A stretch of DNA of 64,000 nt, from contig NC_059478.1 of the NCBI RefSeq assembly GCF_018139145.2, positions 25,823,001 to 25,887,000 on the forward strand, given 5' to 3'. The notes under the pieces are model-generated. The model did not search any database, had not been told where the DNA came from, and was given only the letters and a program-made list of their open reading frames with translations. The position numbers and the translations under genes are program-made. Source of the DNA: Gymnogyps californianus (Eukaryota; Chordata; Aves; Accipitriformes; Cathartidae). Positions 50,801-61,341 of the stretch are shown here, piece by piece. How positions within the stretch are numbered: position 1 is the stretch's first letter; each line of letters starts with the position of its first letter.

Positions 50801-53800
50801 ATTTGCTGTTTAACCTCAGCTGAAAAGCTTGGGATCAAATAAGAAACTAGCTATTTTCTTTATTAAAGAAAGAGACTGCTGCTTGACTGATAGCATGAAA
50901 TTAGAGTGACTCTATGTTCTTATTCCCAAATAACAGAAATAGGAATGAATCCTGCGGAGCAAATGGAGAACTGCAAGTCATTCATTGCTCTGGCTAGCGA
51001 GGGATGTGTGTGTACCACCCTGCCCTTGGCTGCAGACGCGTACTCCTCGTGTAATCTGTAGCTCAGCTGTGGCAGCTGGCTTATTCCTGGGGTTGGGCAA
51101 CTCTCCATTCACCCACTTAGGCATGTGGTTTGCATGCATCGTTTTTATTGTCATCTGCCTATCCAAGCCATGATGTGTGGTTTCAGTCGTGTTTGTTACC
51201 ATGAGTGGGTTCAGTCTGGCCCATGGTGTGCTGCGTAATGTTGTATTTTGGGCTTGAAAACATGATGTAATGTACAAAATATGGAGTAGACACTTCAGCT
51301 TACTAAAATATATATACATATATAGGAGCGGGCACTGAAAATATTCTGAGGAAAGTGGGAATTGTCTGTTTAGAGATGTATTCTGGAATTATTTTAGGTC
51401 AAGTAACCAATACCCTTAATCTTATGGAAAGCCCTGAGGTTAAGTGATTTGAAAGGTTAGTGGGCAACTTTTGGAGGCATATATTCTTGACAGGTTAATG
51501 CACAGATGTGACCTGGATCCTTAGCTTTGCCTGCAAAGGAAAAACTTTATGTTGCCCAGGCAGGAGGGCTGGTGTGGGAGGGAAAATCATTTGCTGTGTT
51601 TGAGAATTTTGCTTAAAGTTTAAAGGGCTTTTAGCTTTCTTTTCTTCTGCAATAACTATAATTTGAAATAAATCCAAAGGCTTTTTTTTTTTTTTGCTGA
51701 CTAGTAAGGGATTTCTAAGTTGAAGAGAAGAGAAGGGCTGGAAGATGCTAAAAACATTAAATGCATTGTTGGCTGATTCGTGGTGGGTTTGAAGACTGAT
51801 ATAAACTGATTATTTAGAGAAATAGGTCACCTGAGGTTTTCTCCCCATTTGGTTTTATATGTTAAAGTACTTTGCAAATGACATTTTTACTGACACGTAA
51901 CTTCTGTTAGGGTAGAGAACTAATCCAAATAATACATTTAATTTGCTTTGAACTTGTAATATGTTTAGGGTAACACTGGGTGAACAGATATACTGTTAAC
52001 TATTCGAGTGCCAGGCACATTGTCCTGAAGGCTCTGGCACCCTGTCACCATGAAGGTGAGATCTCTTAGGAAAGGGCAGTTCCAGGCAGTTTGGCTGATA
52101 CTGGGAATATGGGACGATGCGCTGGGACTAAGCTATCCATGGCAATTCAGGATTTGTGTGATTGCAGGCATAAATTCTGTACAGTGTGGAGAAAGGTCTG
52201 GGAATTAAACTCTGTGTCCTCTCAATATTTTGAATGATATTGGCAAGAGCTTGGATATTCATTTTCTGTATTTTAAGCATCTCTGTAGCTAAGCAGACAA
52301 TCTAACAGTATGATCCTGAATTTAGTTTCTAAAAAGTCAGTAAATTATAGAAAATATCTGCAGTATATTCCATAGGTTAATCTGACATTCAAGACAGATA
52401 CGGTTTTAGTGTTGGTGTTTAAAATTCTTTGCTGATGAGTTAGGGAAACAAGTTCAGATGTAATCATTTCTAGAGAGAGAAATTGAGAAGTACTGTTTTT
52501 AATAACCATTTACAATGATACGGTGAAAAGAAGGAAATTATTTTTCTTGACAGATTCTGATAGGAGAAAGAGAAGCTTAGTGTGGGGTGTTTTTTTTCTA
52601 ATCACCATGAAAAATTCCTTCCTGTTAATCTGATGGATGGATTACAGTTTGTCCTTGCATGGCCAGGTTGTATTTTCCATCAGAACTGGAGATTCCAACC
52701 CTCATTATATCATTTCTGTAATGCAAATGGTTATGTATAGAAAAAGATTTAATTAATCCCCTGCTGGTTCATAGTATACCCTAAAGCAAACGTAGTCAGC
52801 AAAGGAAAAATATTAAAACATGAGTGCATTGTACCAGGTCAATGAGTGTCAGTGGAATTTCATCATCTGTGAAATATTAACTTATTAACTGAAATGTATT
52901 TACTGTTATAGCTGTAAAAATATTTGTCTATTGTCCCAACTGGTATGATAGTGAGCTACCTTGCAAGAAAGCCAAGGTCAAAGGCAATCTCAGGAATCAT
53001 ATTGTTGGCTCTGGCAAAAATATGGAACGTCCTGAGTGTAGCGATGGTTCTCACTTTAATTTGAAAGGGCTACATTTAAGCTGCCATCAGCGCAGACTCT
53101 AGCATCCAACTTTGCCTGTGGGTCTGTGCCATATGCGCAGCTACATATTCAAGGACAAATTACAAGACTGAGAGAAAGTGACAATTTTGAGTGATGGGCT
53201 CCTGTTTTCTTCACACTTTTATAACGTAACATATCGGTTTAAAAGATATGGGTTGTATTGTAGGTCAATGAACAAATAGATTTCCAGACTTTATTTCCGT
53301 TTCATGTTGTGTGCATATACGTATGCAAAAAGCCAGCACTCTTTCTGCTGCTTGAAACGTTCCTGTTTTCAGATGCAGTTTCTGTATACAAAAGATCACA
53401 ATAGAATAAATTTTCAGTATCTATGCACTAAACAATGTATTATGTAAACAGAAAAGTGATGCTTAAAATGGCCAATATATTTTCTCTTCTAGCTTCCTTG
53501 CTGCCTCAAAAATGATAGGTCCAGTGAGGATCCAGTCCTATTGTGAAACCTGAACTGTAGCATGTTACGGTGTCCAACTGATTTTATATCTGCATGATCT
53601 GAGATGATAAGATAAAAGGAAACAAATATAAGGAACTCTTTTCAAGGAGTGTATTAGAGCCAGCTTTTTGTAAATTCCACGATGCTGAATTTCTTTCCCA
53701 AGCTTCATTTTTAACTAGTTGTCTGAAAATCTGCTGCTTCTTTTGTCATGTAGAGATCAAGTTGCATGTTTAATAATTATGCCTTGAAATATGGAACTGA

Positions 53801-54737
53801 TAAAAAAAAATTAACTTTCAGAACAGTCTGTTCCTGTCATTTGCGTACTGCAAGATTTAATACACTTCTTATTTTTTAGGATCTGTGAAAGTAGTTATTT
53901 GTTTCCACTTCTGAAAGTTCTGTGTTAATAATGTCCAACCATCTTTTAAAATATTCTTATGCTATTTATCACTTCATATAAATCAAATGTAAATGTAAGC
54001 CTCTATTTTGAGGGTTATATTGTTGACCTAGAGAGCAGGTGGCATGGAGGCTGGCTGAAGTAATAGTGGCAATATATATAGGTACTGGCAGCACAAGTGC
54101 TCAGGGAGGCAGATGTGCTGTCTTAAGAGGCAGTTTGAAATCTTGAATGTTCATGTGTTGTTCTCGTCAGAAGGGTGGTCTTAAATGAAAAATGTCCTTC
54201 GGGATAAATTAGCATATTTACTTAAAGGATTACAGCTGCACCCTGTAAATAGTGGTTCAGACCAAGTAGTGACAGCTCAGCACTGTTCTATTAGTTATCT
54301 TACCTCTTAAAATGTGATTCATTTTTTCAGGATACATGGACATGTAATGCCAAACTCCTTTGTGGAGTGGGAGGAAACCAGTCAAATCACACCACCTCTG
54401 TCATCATTTACTAAAGCGTTTAATCTGTACTATAAAACTGATTCTGAGTAGAGTTTCACCTTTATAGGATACTTGTCAAATGCTGTTGGACTTTTCTCTT
54501 ATATTTTGCATAATTATTTAATCAGTGTTTTTTGTAGTGCTACTTCATATGTTTGAAACTACGCTGTCATTTTTAGATGTAAACTCTCAGTTGGTCCCAT
54601 TGCACACATGAAAGTGTTAAGCCACCTTAAGGCCCAGCTGAGTCTCCACCCTGTGAGTGTATCCCTATCTCTGGTAGGCATTTTCATTGTCCGCTCTGTC
54701 CTCTGGAGATCTGCAGTGTTCTCCTGACGGTGGACAT

Positions 54738-54762
54738 CCTCAAATAGGCACCCTCAAATAGG
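54738..54762. repeat. Two-copy 14-bp tandem duplication
   Basis: CCTCAAATAGG occurs at 54,738-54,748 and at 54,752-54,762, separated by CAC; a minor slippage-type duplication. Confidence 0.8.
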
Positions 54763-55920
54763 TCATCAGTTGTCTGCAGTCTGCTCCCTCCGTGCTTCCA
54801 TCTCCAGGCATTTTCTTTCTTCTTCTTCCCTGGGATGTAACTTCTTTAGACACTTAACTCACTGGTGATTCAGGAAAAGCAAAACTCATAATTATGCTGC
54901 TCGCAGTTGTGTAACTTCCAGCTCTGATGCTTTTGCATTGGCCCCACCAGTCATGGTCTGGTTTGGAGGATTGTAAGAAGTGCCGTTACCAGCCCTGCTT
55001 TGGAGAAGCGGAAAAGGGCGAATAGCTGGGAGGGTGCAGGCTTGGCATTTCTCCAGAGGACAGGAAAAGTGCTGTGGGAGTCGGGGCATGGCTCGATGTA
55101 TGGCTGATAGGGTTTTTGAAGGGGATTTTAAGACTAACACGAAATGAGGCATAGTGGAACAACAGGTACAAAAATTGATTGCTTTGATTGTGCTCTTTGT
55201 TGTCAAGACCACAGAGGTATTAAATTTGAACTACTGCCTATTGATTCCACAGCTGCACTGTGTGTGTCAAGGTGGAGGTGCAGAATGAAAACAATTGCTA
55301 CATGGATAGAATAATATTTCGATTGCGTTGAGATGTCATCTGCTAGTACTTTTTTCCTTCCTTATTTGGAAACTGTTGATGACAGATTTCAAAGGATGAT
55401 TTCAGGAACAAAGCCCAAGTCGGTCCTTCTTTTAACCTTGTATGCATTTAATCCTGAATTAGCTACATCATAGGAAGTATTAAAGGCAATATTGTGTGAG
55501 TAAAACAAGTGTACAGTAGAGGAAAGGAAAAGGTTTGTCCACTCCTGTTACTGGACCACGATTCCCGTGGTGTATGTCTGTAAGACACAATTACCGGAGC
55601 TGTGCTGCTGCAAGGAAGTGTTCTCTCTTTAAGTGACTTTTCAGCCCTAATGACTAGAGCAAAGCTTGTGAACATGAACCCTAAAAGCTCAAAAATTAGA
55701 AGGTAGATAAAGAGATTTAAAGGTCACCATTTTCCTTTTTCAGCCAGTACCATGAAATTCCAGAGCTTTATTCATTCCTTCTGAAAATTTCTGGGGCTGA
55801 CTGTGTTGGAATAAATGGAAATGCGCCATTTGAATAGGAAAAGTACCCTCTGCTAAGCACCTTTTGTTATATCAGATCTTCTTTAAAGAGGATAAATTAA
55901 ATACACCTGCTCATATGATG

Positions 55921-56004
55921 TAAGAGATATATATATATAAGCATGTACAACTAATATACTATATACACAAACAGAATAATGTATAGTATATAATAACTAT
56001 ATCT
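55921..56004. repeat. AT-rich microsatellite cluster
   Basis: GATATATATATATA and several further TATA/ATATAC tracts over about 80 bp, with interruptions. Simple sequence only. Confidence 0.75.
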
Positions 56005-56931
56005 TACCTATTTATCCATTTGCAGTGGCAAAAAGCTGTCATTGCTACGTAGACTTCACAGTTGGAAACTTTAATTCTTTCTAACAAATGAGAGTGGAAG
56101 AAGTACCTTTTCAGAATATAAAACACACAACCTGTTATAGATGCTAATGATTTATTATCTTACATACTTGAAATGTTTTGATTAGATCTTGACAAGTTTG
56201 TCTGATGACAGGAATTTATTTCTTGATGCTGTAAGCTGTCAGCCTTGTGATAATTCACACATGAAATTTGCTCAGTACTGTTAAACTGTAATGAAATTTC
56301 AAATTGTAGAGAACTCATACTTGAAAATAATAACAGCATGTTTAAGCTTTAATGATTTTTTTTTAGTTCTAGTAGCTGTAACTTTTTGTTAGCTTTGAAA
56401 AACTTTGCTAAGTAATGTCCAGTGTATTACTTAACAGAGGCCAGTCATTGACAGTTTGTCAATAACATTGTTAATCATTCAAGTCAGCAAGTACACCATA
56501 ACTAAACATGGAAAAGAGGTTACCGGGTTTCATGGATTTGGTTTTTTCTACTGAATTCTGTCAATATTCAGTGAAAACACTGATTTGTCTCTTAGTGGGG
56601 ATGAAAAATACAGCACGTAGATCAGTGTTCCGCAAGTCAGAAGCTGAAATCGGCTATATTGTTACTTCCCAGCCTGTTGTGAAAAGCTGGAGTGCAGCAG
56701 CCCCGCATCAGCACCAGTCCGCTCGCCCCCTCCTGCAGCGGCCCGCCGGGCGCGGCAGGCGTGGGCTGGGCCCGCCGCCCTGCCACTCGGGAAGGGAAAT
56801 GTCTGACGTTCGCGGTGCGTTAGGTGCGGGGCGGAGGGAACGCCGCGGCTGCTTTTTGCCTTGCACCCCCCTGACGCTGCTTCGCCGCCTCTTCAGCCCC
56901 AGCTGCCGCCCGGCCCGGCCCGGCCGGGGGC

Positions 56932-56981
56932 GGCGGCGGGCGGGGCCGGGGGCGGTGGCGGCGGGCGGGGCCGGGGGGCGG
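56932..56981 (+). repeat. GC-rich tandem repeat, 25-bp unit, two copies
   Basis: GGCGGCGGGCGGGGCCGGGG followed by GCGGT (56,932-56,956) is repeated at 56,957-56,981 with one base change near the end, and a partial GGCGGCGGGCGGCGG follows. Each unit carries an Sp1-type box and many G runs, so the plus strand can form G-quadruplexes. It lies in the core of the CpG island. Confidence 0.85.
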
Positions 56982-57008
56982 CGGCGGGCGGCGGTGGGCG
57001 CGAGCCGG

Positions 57009-57027
57009 CTCCCACCTAGTGGCGCCG
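57009..57027 (-). promoter_or_regulatory. CTCF-like motif in the CpG island
   Basis: The minus strand reads CGCCACTAGGTGGGAGC. Against the CTCF core CCASYAGRKGGCRS it matches at every position except a G in place of the C after GG. The motif sits on the downstream side of the GC tandem repeat. A single mismatch at a well-conserved base may reduce affinity; occupancy is inferred only. Confidence 0.4.
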
Positions 57028-57651
57028 TGCGGAAGCGCAGGGCCCGGCGGCGCCGGGCAGCGGGAGGCAGCGGTGTGCTGGGGTGGACGTTAAAAGACAA
57101 ACCGAACGCGGGTGGTTACTGTCTGATGGTGCTGCATCCGTCACTGCCTGTGCCTTGCGGATGCTCATGGTCTGTTCACTTAAATAAAAACCTTAAAATT
57201 CCCGGCCTGCCTTTGCGTTTGCTGCTTAGGTGCACAATGCTGCTTTTAAGTGGCAGTTGTGTTTCCTTGGCCTTGGATTTTTTGTGATAATATATAACAC
57301 AAGTAATGTGTACATTTGAAAAAAAAAACCACAACCAAAAGCCACTCTGTTGCATTATTTTTTCTTTTTGGTGAGAATGTGAGAACATACATGCAGCAGA
57401 TGCTGGGCATATTGCGTACCACACTTCCAGAAGTGGTTCGGATATGATGGTGATGAGGTATGTAGGACAGAATTAATTACTGCCTTATCTATGTTTAGGC
57501 TTGAATTTCAAAGTTATATTTGCCCTGTTGAGTGCTTATGATTTTGTGACTGCAAAGGCAATGATTATTCAGACAAAATGAGTAGCTTTTGTACCCCAAA
57601 CTACTGTGCTATGAATGTGTACAGATTCACCTCGTATGCACAGCAGTGCTG

Positions 57652-57665
57652 TGCGCAGTTGCGCA
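57652..57665. promoter_or_regulatory. Paired TGCGCA palindromes (NRF1-like)
   Basis: TGCGCA at 57,652-57,657 and TGCGCA at 57,660-57,665 are separated by two bases, about 135 bp before the 32-nt exon. The arrangement resembles NRF1-type GCGC half-sites, though the spacing differs from the classic GCGCATGCGC. Weak evidence. Confidence 0.25.
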
Positions 57666-57796
57666 CTGAGCATGCATTCGGAAATGGCCAGCTTTTTATT
57701 AGTTTCACTTCAGTCATTTATTGATAAATAAATGAGTAATATATAATAACAAGTAAAGTTAACTCAAGGTTTTCATTCTTTTTTTTTTTTTTCCAG

Positions 57797-57828
57797 AAAG
57801 AGCTCAGTCTCCCCAGGAGAGGAAGCTT
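57797..57828 (+). CDS. MAST4: MAST4 32-nt exon encoding KELSLPRRGS
   Basis: The exon starts after a run of T residues and CCAG, a near-ideal acceptor, and ends before a GTAAGTA donor. In phase 0 it reads KELSLPRRGS plus TT, the first two bases of a split codon. Leucine results if the next exon starts with G or A, as expected for the GSL version of MAST4. KELSLPRRG is a conserved segment in MAST family N-termini, shared by MAST2, MAST3 and MAST4; MAST3 continues GRG rather than GS. RRGS is a basophilic-kinase and possible 14-3-3 type site (family knowledge, not shown here). At 32 nt and not a multiple of three, skipping it would shift the frame. It joins in phase to the exon at 23,683-23,721 and is presumably also used by longer isoforms with other first exons. 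Confidence 0.88.
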
Positions 57829-58819
57829 GTAAGTATAGTTATTCTTTATTCATCACTTGGTTTGATTTGAACATATATAGCAGTTCAATTGTGGAAATCA
57901 GTTAAATGGGCAGATACTCCTGTTTTCTCTGTTAGCATTTTCAAGAACCTGTCATGCACTTGGAAACAGCTAGCTTGCATTTCTCTGAGACTGAAGCCTC
58001 TATTCATTTCCTTAAGTGTAGTCGGAAAAGTAGTACTAGTGTAACCTTACTTCTAATTGTCAGCTTGAGCTGATCCTGATATGGAGGTAGCTGCGGTGTT
58101 GAGTGTTGCTTGCACTGACATCGCTGAAGTGACTCCACAGAAGTCACGGATTATTTATGTGATATGGACAACTTTGATCACTGCTCTTCAAACAGTCTGT
58201 TGACAGAAGTCTAAGTACACAGCTCTTGGGCCATGCAGGTCAGGTGTTTGTGGAGCAGTCAATGTAATAGAGATATTTCGACAAAGTAGCAAATGTCAGG
58301 AAAAGTAGGCTTTTAAAAACATGGTTTAAACAAATAGCAATTTTTTTTAATACATTATGATGTTTAAAGAATTTTAGCGAACTAACTTGTGTTTCGATGA
58401 TGATATGAGAGCTTAGCTTCTGCTATGCTCACAGAATTATGGTGGAAGAAATTGCAGTATTGATTGCATTATATAAAAGAGAAAGCTTTTGTACTGCCTG
58501 TTATTGCATTATGATTTATAATTGTTTCCCAAAGCTTGTAGAGTACAGACATGAAGCTCACAAAAGCATATAACCTTTCTTCCTCAGGTTTCTGGTTCTA
58601 ATGAGAAATGATTTTCAGTCTTTCAATGTAAGTTATCCCCTTTGTATAAGAAACAGTGTTTGGAAAACGCTGTGTAGCACCAGTGATTCAGGGCTGAACA
58701 ATACAATGGATCAAAAGGCCTTTTTTTTAAAATGGGGCATGACCAGACCTTTTTGTTTAATTCATATGACAATGGTAAACCAGTCAGGGAGTTTTTAAAG
58801 AACATGAAACACTGGCTGA

Positions 58820-58840
58820 TTTTTTTTTTTTTTTTTTTTT
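58820..58840 (+). repeat. T(21) homopolymer
   Basis: Twenty-one uninterrupted T residues after ACTGGCTGA. The run is followed by AAACCAGTATG, which lacks an acceptor AG at a normal distance from any recognisable exon. Confidence 0.85.
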
Positions 58841-59690
58841 AAACCAGTATGCCTTAAAGACTAGTTTAACTATATTTGATAGATTTTTAAGAAAGGTGGT
58901 ATTCATGATTTGAAAATTGTGAAGGTTCTTTGAACAAATGGTGGAGCAGTGAGTTACCAGTAAGTTTTTTGTTTAATGTAACTTAGATATTTTTGTACAA
59001 AACTTTTGGAATTGAAATTGAGGATGCCAGAGATATTCCCTTCCCTCATTCAAGTGTGGAGGTGGGTATGACACAAAACTACTCATGTATTTACATTTGA
59101 AATATCTGAGATACAAATGAAATGCTTCAAATGTGTCGTGTTTTATTTAGTAGTAACTAAACCAAATGACTGAATGTTTTATTTCTATACTGATTTAACA
59201 CATTCAGTTTTCATTGCTTCACTTTAGTTTTGTTCCACAAGTGAGTGCCTTTTAAGCCATCATTATGTGAAGAAATTTAGCAAACTGTGTCAAGAAGATC
59301 CAGGCCACAAATTTTAGGCACAAGGTCGCAGCTATTGGCGAGACTGAAAATCTATGAAGAATTGACATGTCTTCAGTTAGTTGCCTGTGTTATCTAGTTG
59401 ATTATTTGATTGAGGTTTCTGGAATTACAGATTCTGTAGTCAATTCTACCGAATGATTTCTTGTTTGAAAAGTTTAACTATTTAAGAAGTCAGTAGTGCA
59501 TTGTGGCTGGTGTATGTTTGTGTTGATGCTGTACCGTTAAGTGCATAGGCTCACTGAAAAGGGTCTTGTGGAGCTGATGTTCATGATTTGCATATCCCAG
59601 TATCAGAGTGCTTACTTGATTTAAAAAAAATCCACTCTTAGTCTTCGAGTCAGTAATTAGAGAGACTTATATCAAGAAAAGGAATAATTA

Positions 59691-59730
59691 TGTGTATATA
59701 TATTAAAAATATATATATAATATGTATAAA
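59691..59730. repeat. AT microsatellite
   Basis: TGTGTATATATATT, then AAATATATATATAATATGTATAAA split by short A runs. Simple sequence. Confidence 0.8.
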
Positions 59731-61306
59731 TTTGTTCAACCATTCTGTCAAAAAGGGTGGCCTAACGATGTGCACTTAAATACAGACTGTAGGCAGTTCT
59801 CAGTTCTTCTGGAGGCTTTTCCTCTGCTTGAACAACTTAACTGTGAACCTGATAAGCAAAAATAAATTCTGAAAATAAAATTTATTCTGAAAAGCTGTTG
59901 TTGTGCTGTAACTAATGAGTAGGGATAGTTATGGATGTAGCTAGGTCCTGATTCATTGACTGTCATTCACTGACTTTTGTTCACCGACAGGAGCAGAAGC
60001 AGGAATTGACAGAAGGATGAAGTATCTGGCTTTGAGCCAGAAACCCTCAAGAGGTGCATCCATTTTCTGCACAAACTCCAGCCTTTGTAGCAGTTCGGTA
60101 GCAATTGTATTATATTGAAATATACAGCTGCTTGGCATTTTTCTGTGTGCTAGTCTGGAGGCTGGGGTGCATTTACTACTGTAAAAAGATTGTATTTGGG
60201 GAGGAAGTCATTGTTTTCCAGCCAGCCAGAAGTAGAATGAAGACTTGATTATTGCTGCTTGCTAGGTGATTGCTTTGGTTGATTTTTGAGTTAGAAAAGT
60301 TTTAAGACTGTGGATTAGCTAGGGTATTTGTCATTGCTGAATGGAGAAGGGCAATGCTTCTAACTTTTTCTTTATCTGTCTCTCCTTGCTTCATATTTGC
60401 CTGGGTCAGTAGTCTCTGTTTTTCTGCAGGAACTGATTGTAGGCATGGACGACAACAACAGTTGCTACGCTTGTTTGTAGTAAGGAAAAAGAGTGGAGTT
60501 AGATGTCTCAGTATTTTTGGCAGGAGAGCATGAGGAATTTTGTCACGTAAAGAAGGTCTTGGGTAGAAGCTGAAGAGAATGAATGGTGGGATGGAGCCTG
60601 TGAAGTCTGTTGATTAGCGAGTCTGCTTTCATATTAGCAGAAGGGAACGCAAGCACACCGTAAACGATGGCTTTGCCCTTGGAGATCTTGCAGTCTAATC
60701 CTGAAATAATCAGCACAGAGTGAGCAGGCATGTAAAACAGATGGGGGAATTGTATGCAGGGTGACATTAAGAGGAATGCCTGATTATTTAGATACCATTT
60801 TGTTGTTAATGTGCTTAAAGTGTGTGTGGTTCTGTAGGGGGGTTATGTTTAATACACTAAAGGAAATTATACTCAATTGAGTTGTATGCTGCTAAGAGGA
60901 GTATGAGAAGAGGAACAAGTAGTTACATTCTGTCTCTGGTGTGGTTCAATAATCAGAGTTCAAAGTTTTCCTTTAATAAATTATGCATATAAATGTATGG
61001 GTTATGTTTTCCCCATGCTTTGTTCACAAAAAATGATTACCATTCATGAATATTTTCTTTAATTTCAAATAGCAAATGTGAAGTGATAGACCCAAACTTT
61101 GATCTCCATCCTATTAGTGGAAGTGGTTTAATTATTTTCAGCCATTACCCTGTTCTGTTCTTTTGGCGCTACAGCATGTACAGAGATTGTTTTTTGTATT
61201 GTTGGCTTCAGCTTTCAAATGGTTTTGATGTGCACCTGCATGTGAAGCGCACCAGAGACGTTCCAGACTTGAAAGGACAAAGGTGGGGACTGTGCAGCAA
61301 GACAAG

Positions 61307-61341
61307 GCTCGTGATGAAGCGCTCACGATGAAGCGCTCGTG
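61307..61341 (+). repeat. 14-bp tandem repeat, 2.5 copies
   Basis: GCTCGTGATGAAGC, then GCTCACGATGAAGC, then the partial GCTCGTG. It is CpG-containing and two-base diverged, so it arose by a recent-to-moderate local duplication. No coding context is evident. Confidence 0.9.

Larger units (their letters stand above)
43681..56689. other. MAST4 intronic sequence without recognised genes
   Basis: AT-rich intron with a T(25) run at 44,780-44,804 and AT microsatellites at 51,307-51,325 and 55,921-56,004. A two-copy 14-bp repeat (CCTCAAATAGG core) lies at 54,738-54,762. Minus-strand frames at 46,711-47,097 (128 codons) and 54,892-55,212 (106 codons) have no motif I can recognise and no splice context. 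Confidence 0.5.
56690..57120. promoter_or_regulatory. MAST4: Intronic CpG island, candidate alternative MAST4 promoter
   Basis: By hand count there are more than 50 CpG dinucleotides between 56,701 and 57,060, while the flanks are AT-rich and nearly CpG-free. It holds Sp1-type boxes (GGGGCGG at 56,828-56,834, GGGCGGGGCC at 56,938-56,947 and 56,963-56,972), a GC tandem repeat and a CTCF-like motif. It starts about 1.1 kb and ends about 0.7 kb before the 32-nt MAST4 exon. The position and sharp edges fit an unmethylated promoter for transcripts that enter at that exon, or a regulatory island acting on the upstream start. A 259-codon plus-strand frame (56,508-57,287) and a 130-codon minus-strand frame cross it. 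Both are arginine/proline/glycine/alanine-rich products of GC composition with no domain, so I do not call them genes. Confidence 0.75.
23722..57796 (+). other. MAST4: MAST4 intron between the alternative first exon and the 32-nt exon
   Basis: A 34,075-bp intron begins GTAAGTGT and ends in a run of about 14 T residues, then CCAG. I see no additional coding exon inside it. Contents listed separately: an antisense CR1 3' end, a CR1 ORF1 remnant, homopolymer and AT microsatellites, a block with reversed A/T asymmetry, and a CpG island just before the 3' end. Outside that block the plus strand is T- and G-rich, as is usual for the non-template strand of transcribed vertebrate introns. Confidence 0.8.

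Noticed and set aside
54892..55675. Minus-strand frames of 60-106 codons
   Set aside because: Serine/threonine/proline-rich chance frames overlapping in several registers, without motifs.
56708..57100. 130-codon minus-strand open frame in the CpG island
   Set aside because: Same compositional cause: arginine/proline/alanine-rich and stop-poor only because TA-containing codons are rare in GC-rich DNA.
56508..57287. 259-codon plus-strand open frame, the longest in the window
   Set aside because: It crosses the CpG island. Its middle is arginine/glycine/alanine/proline repeats caused by GC-rich tandem DNA, the opposite strand is open too, and it has no domain or splice context.
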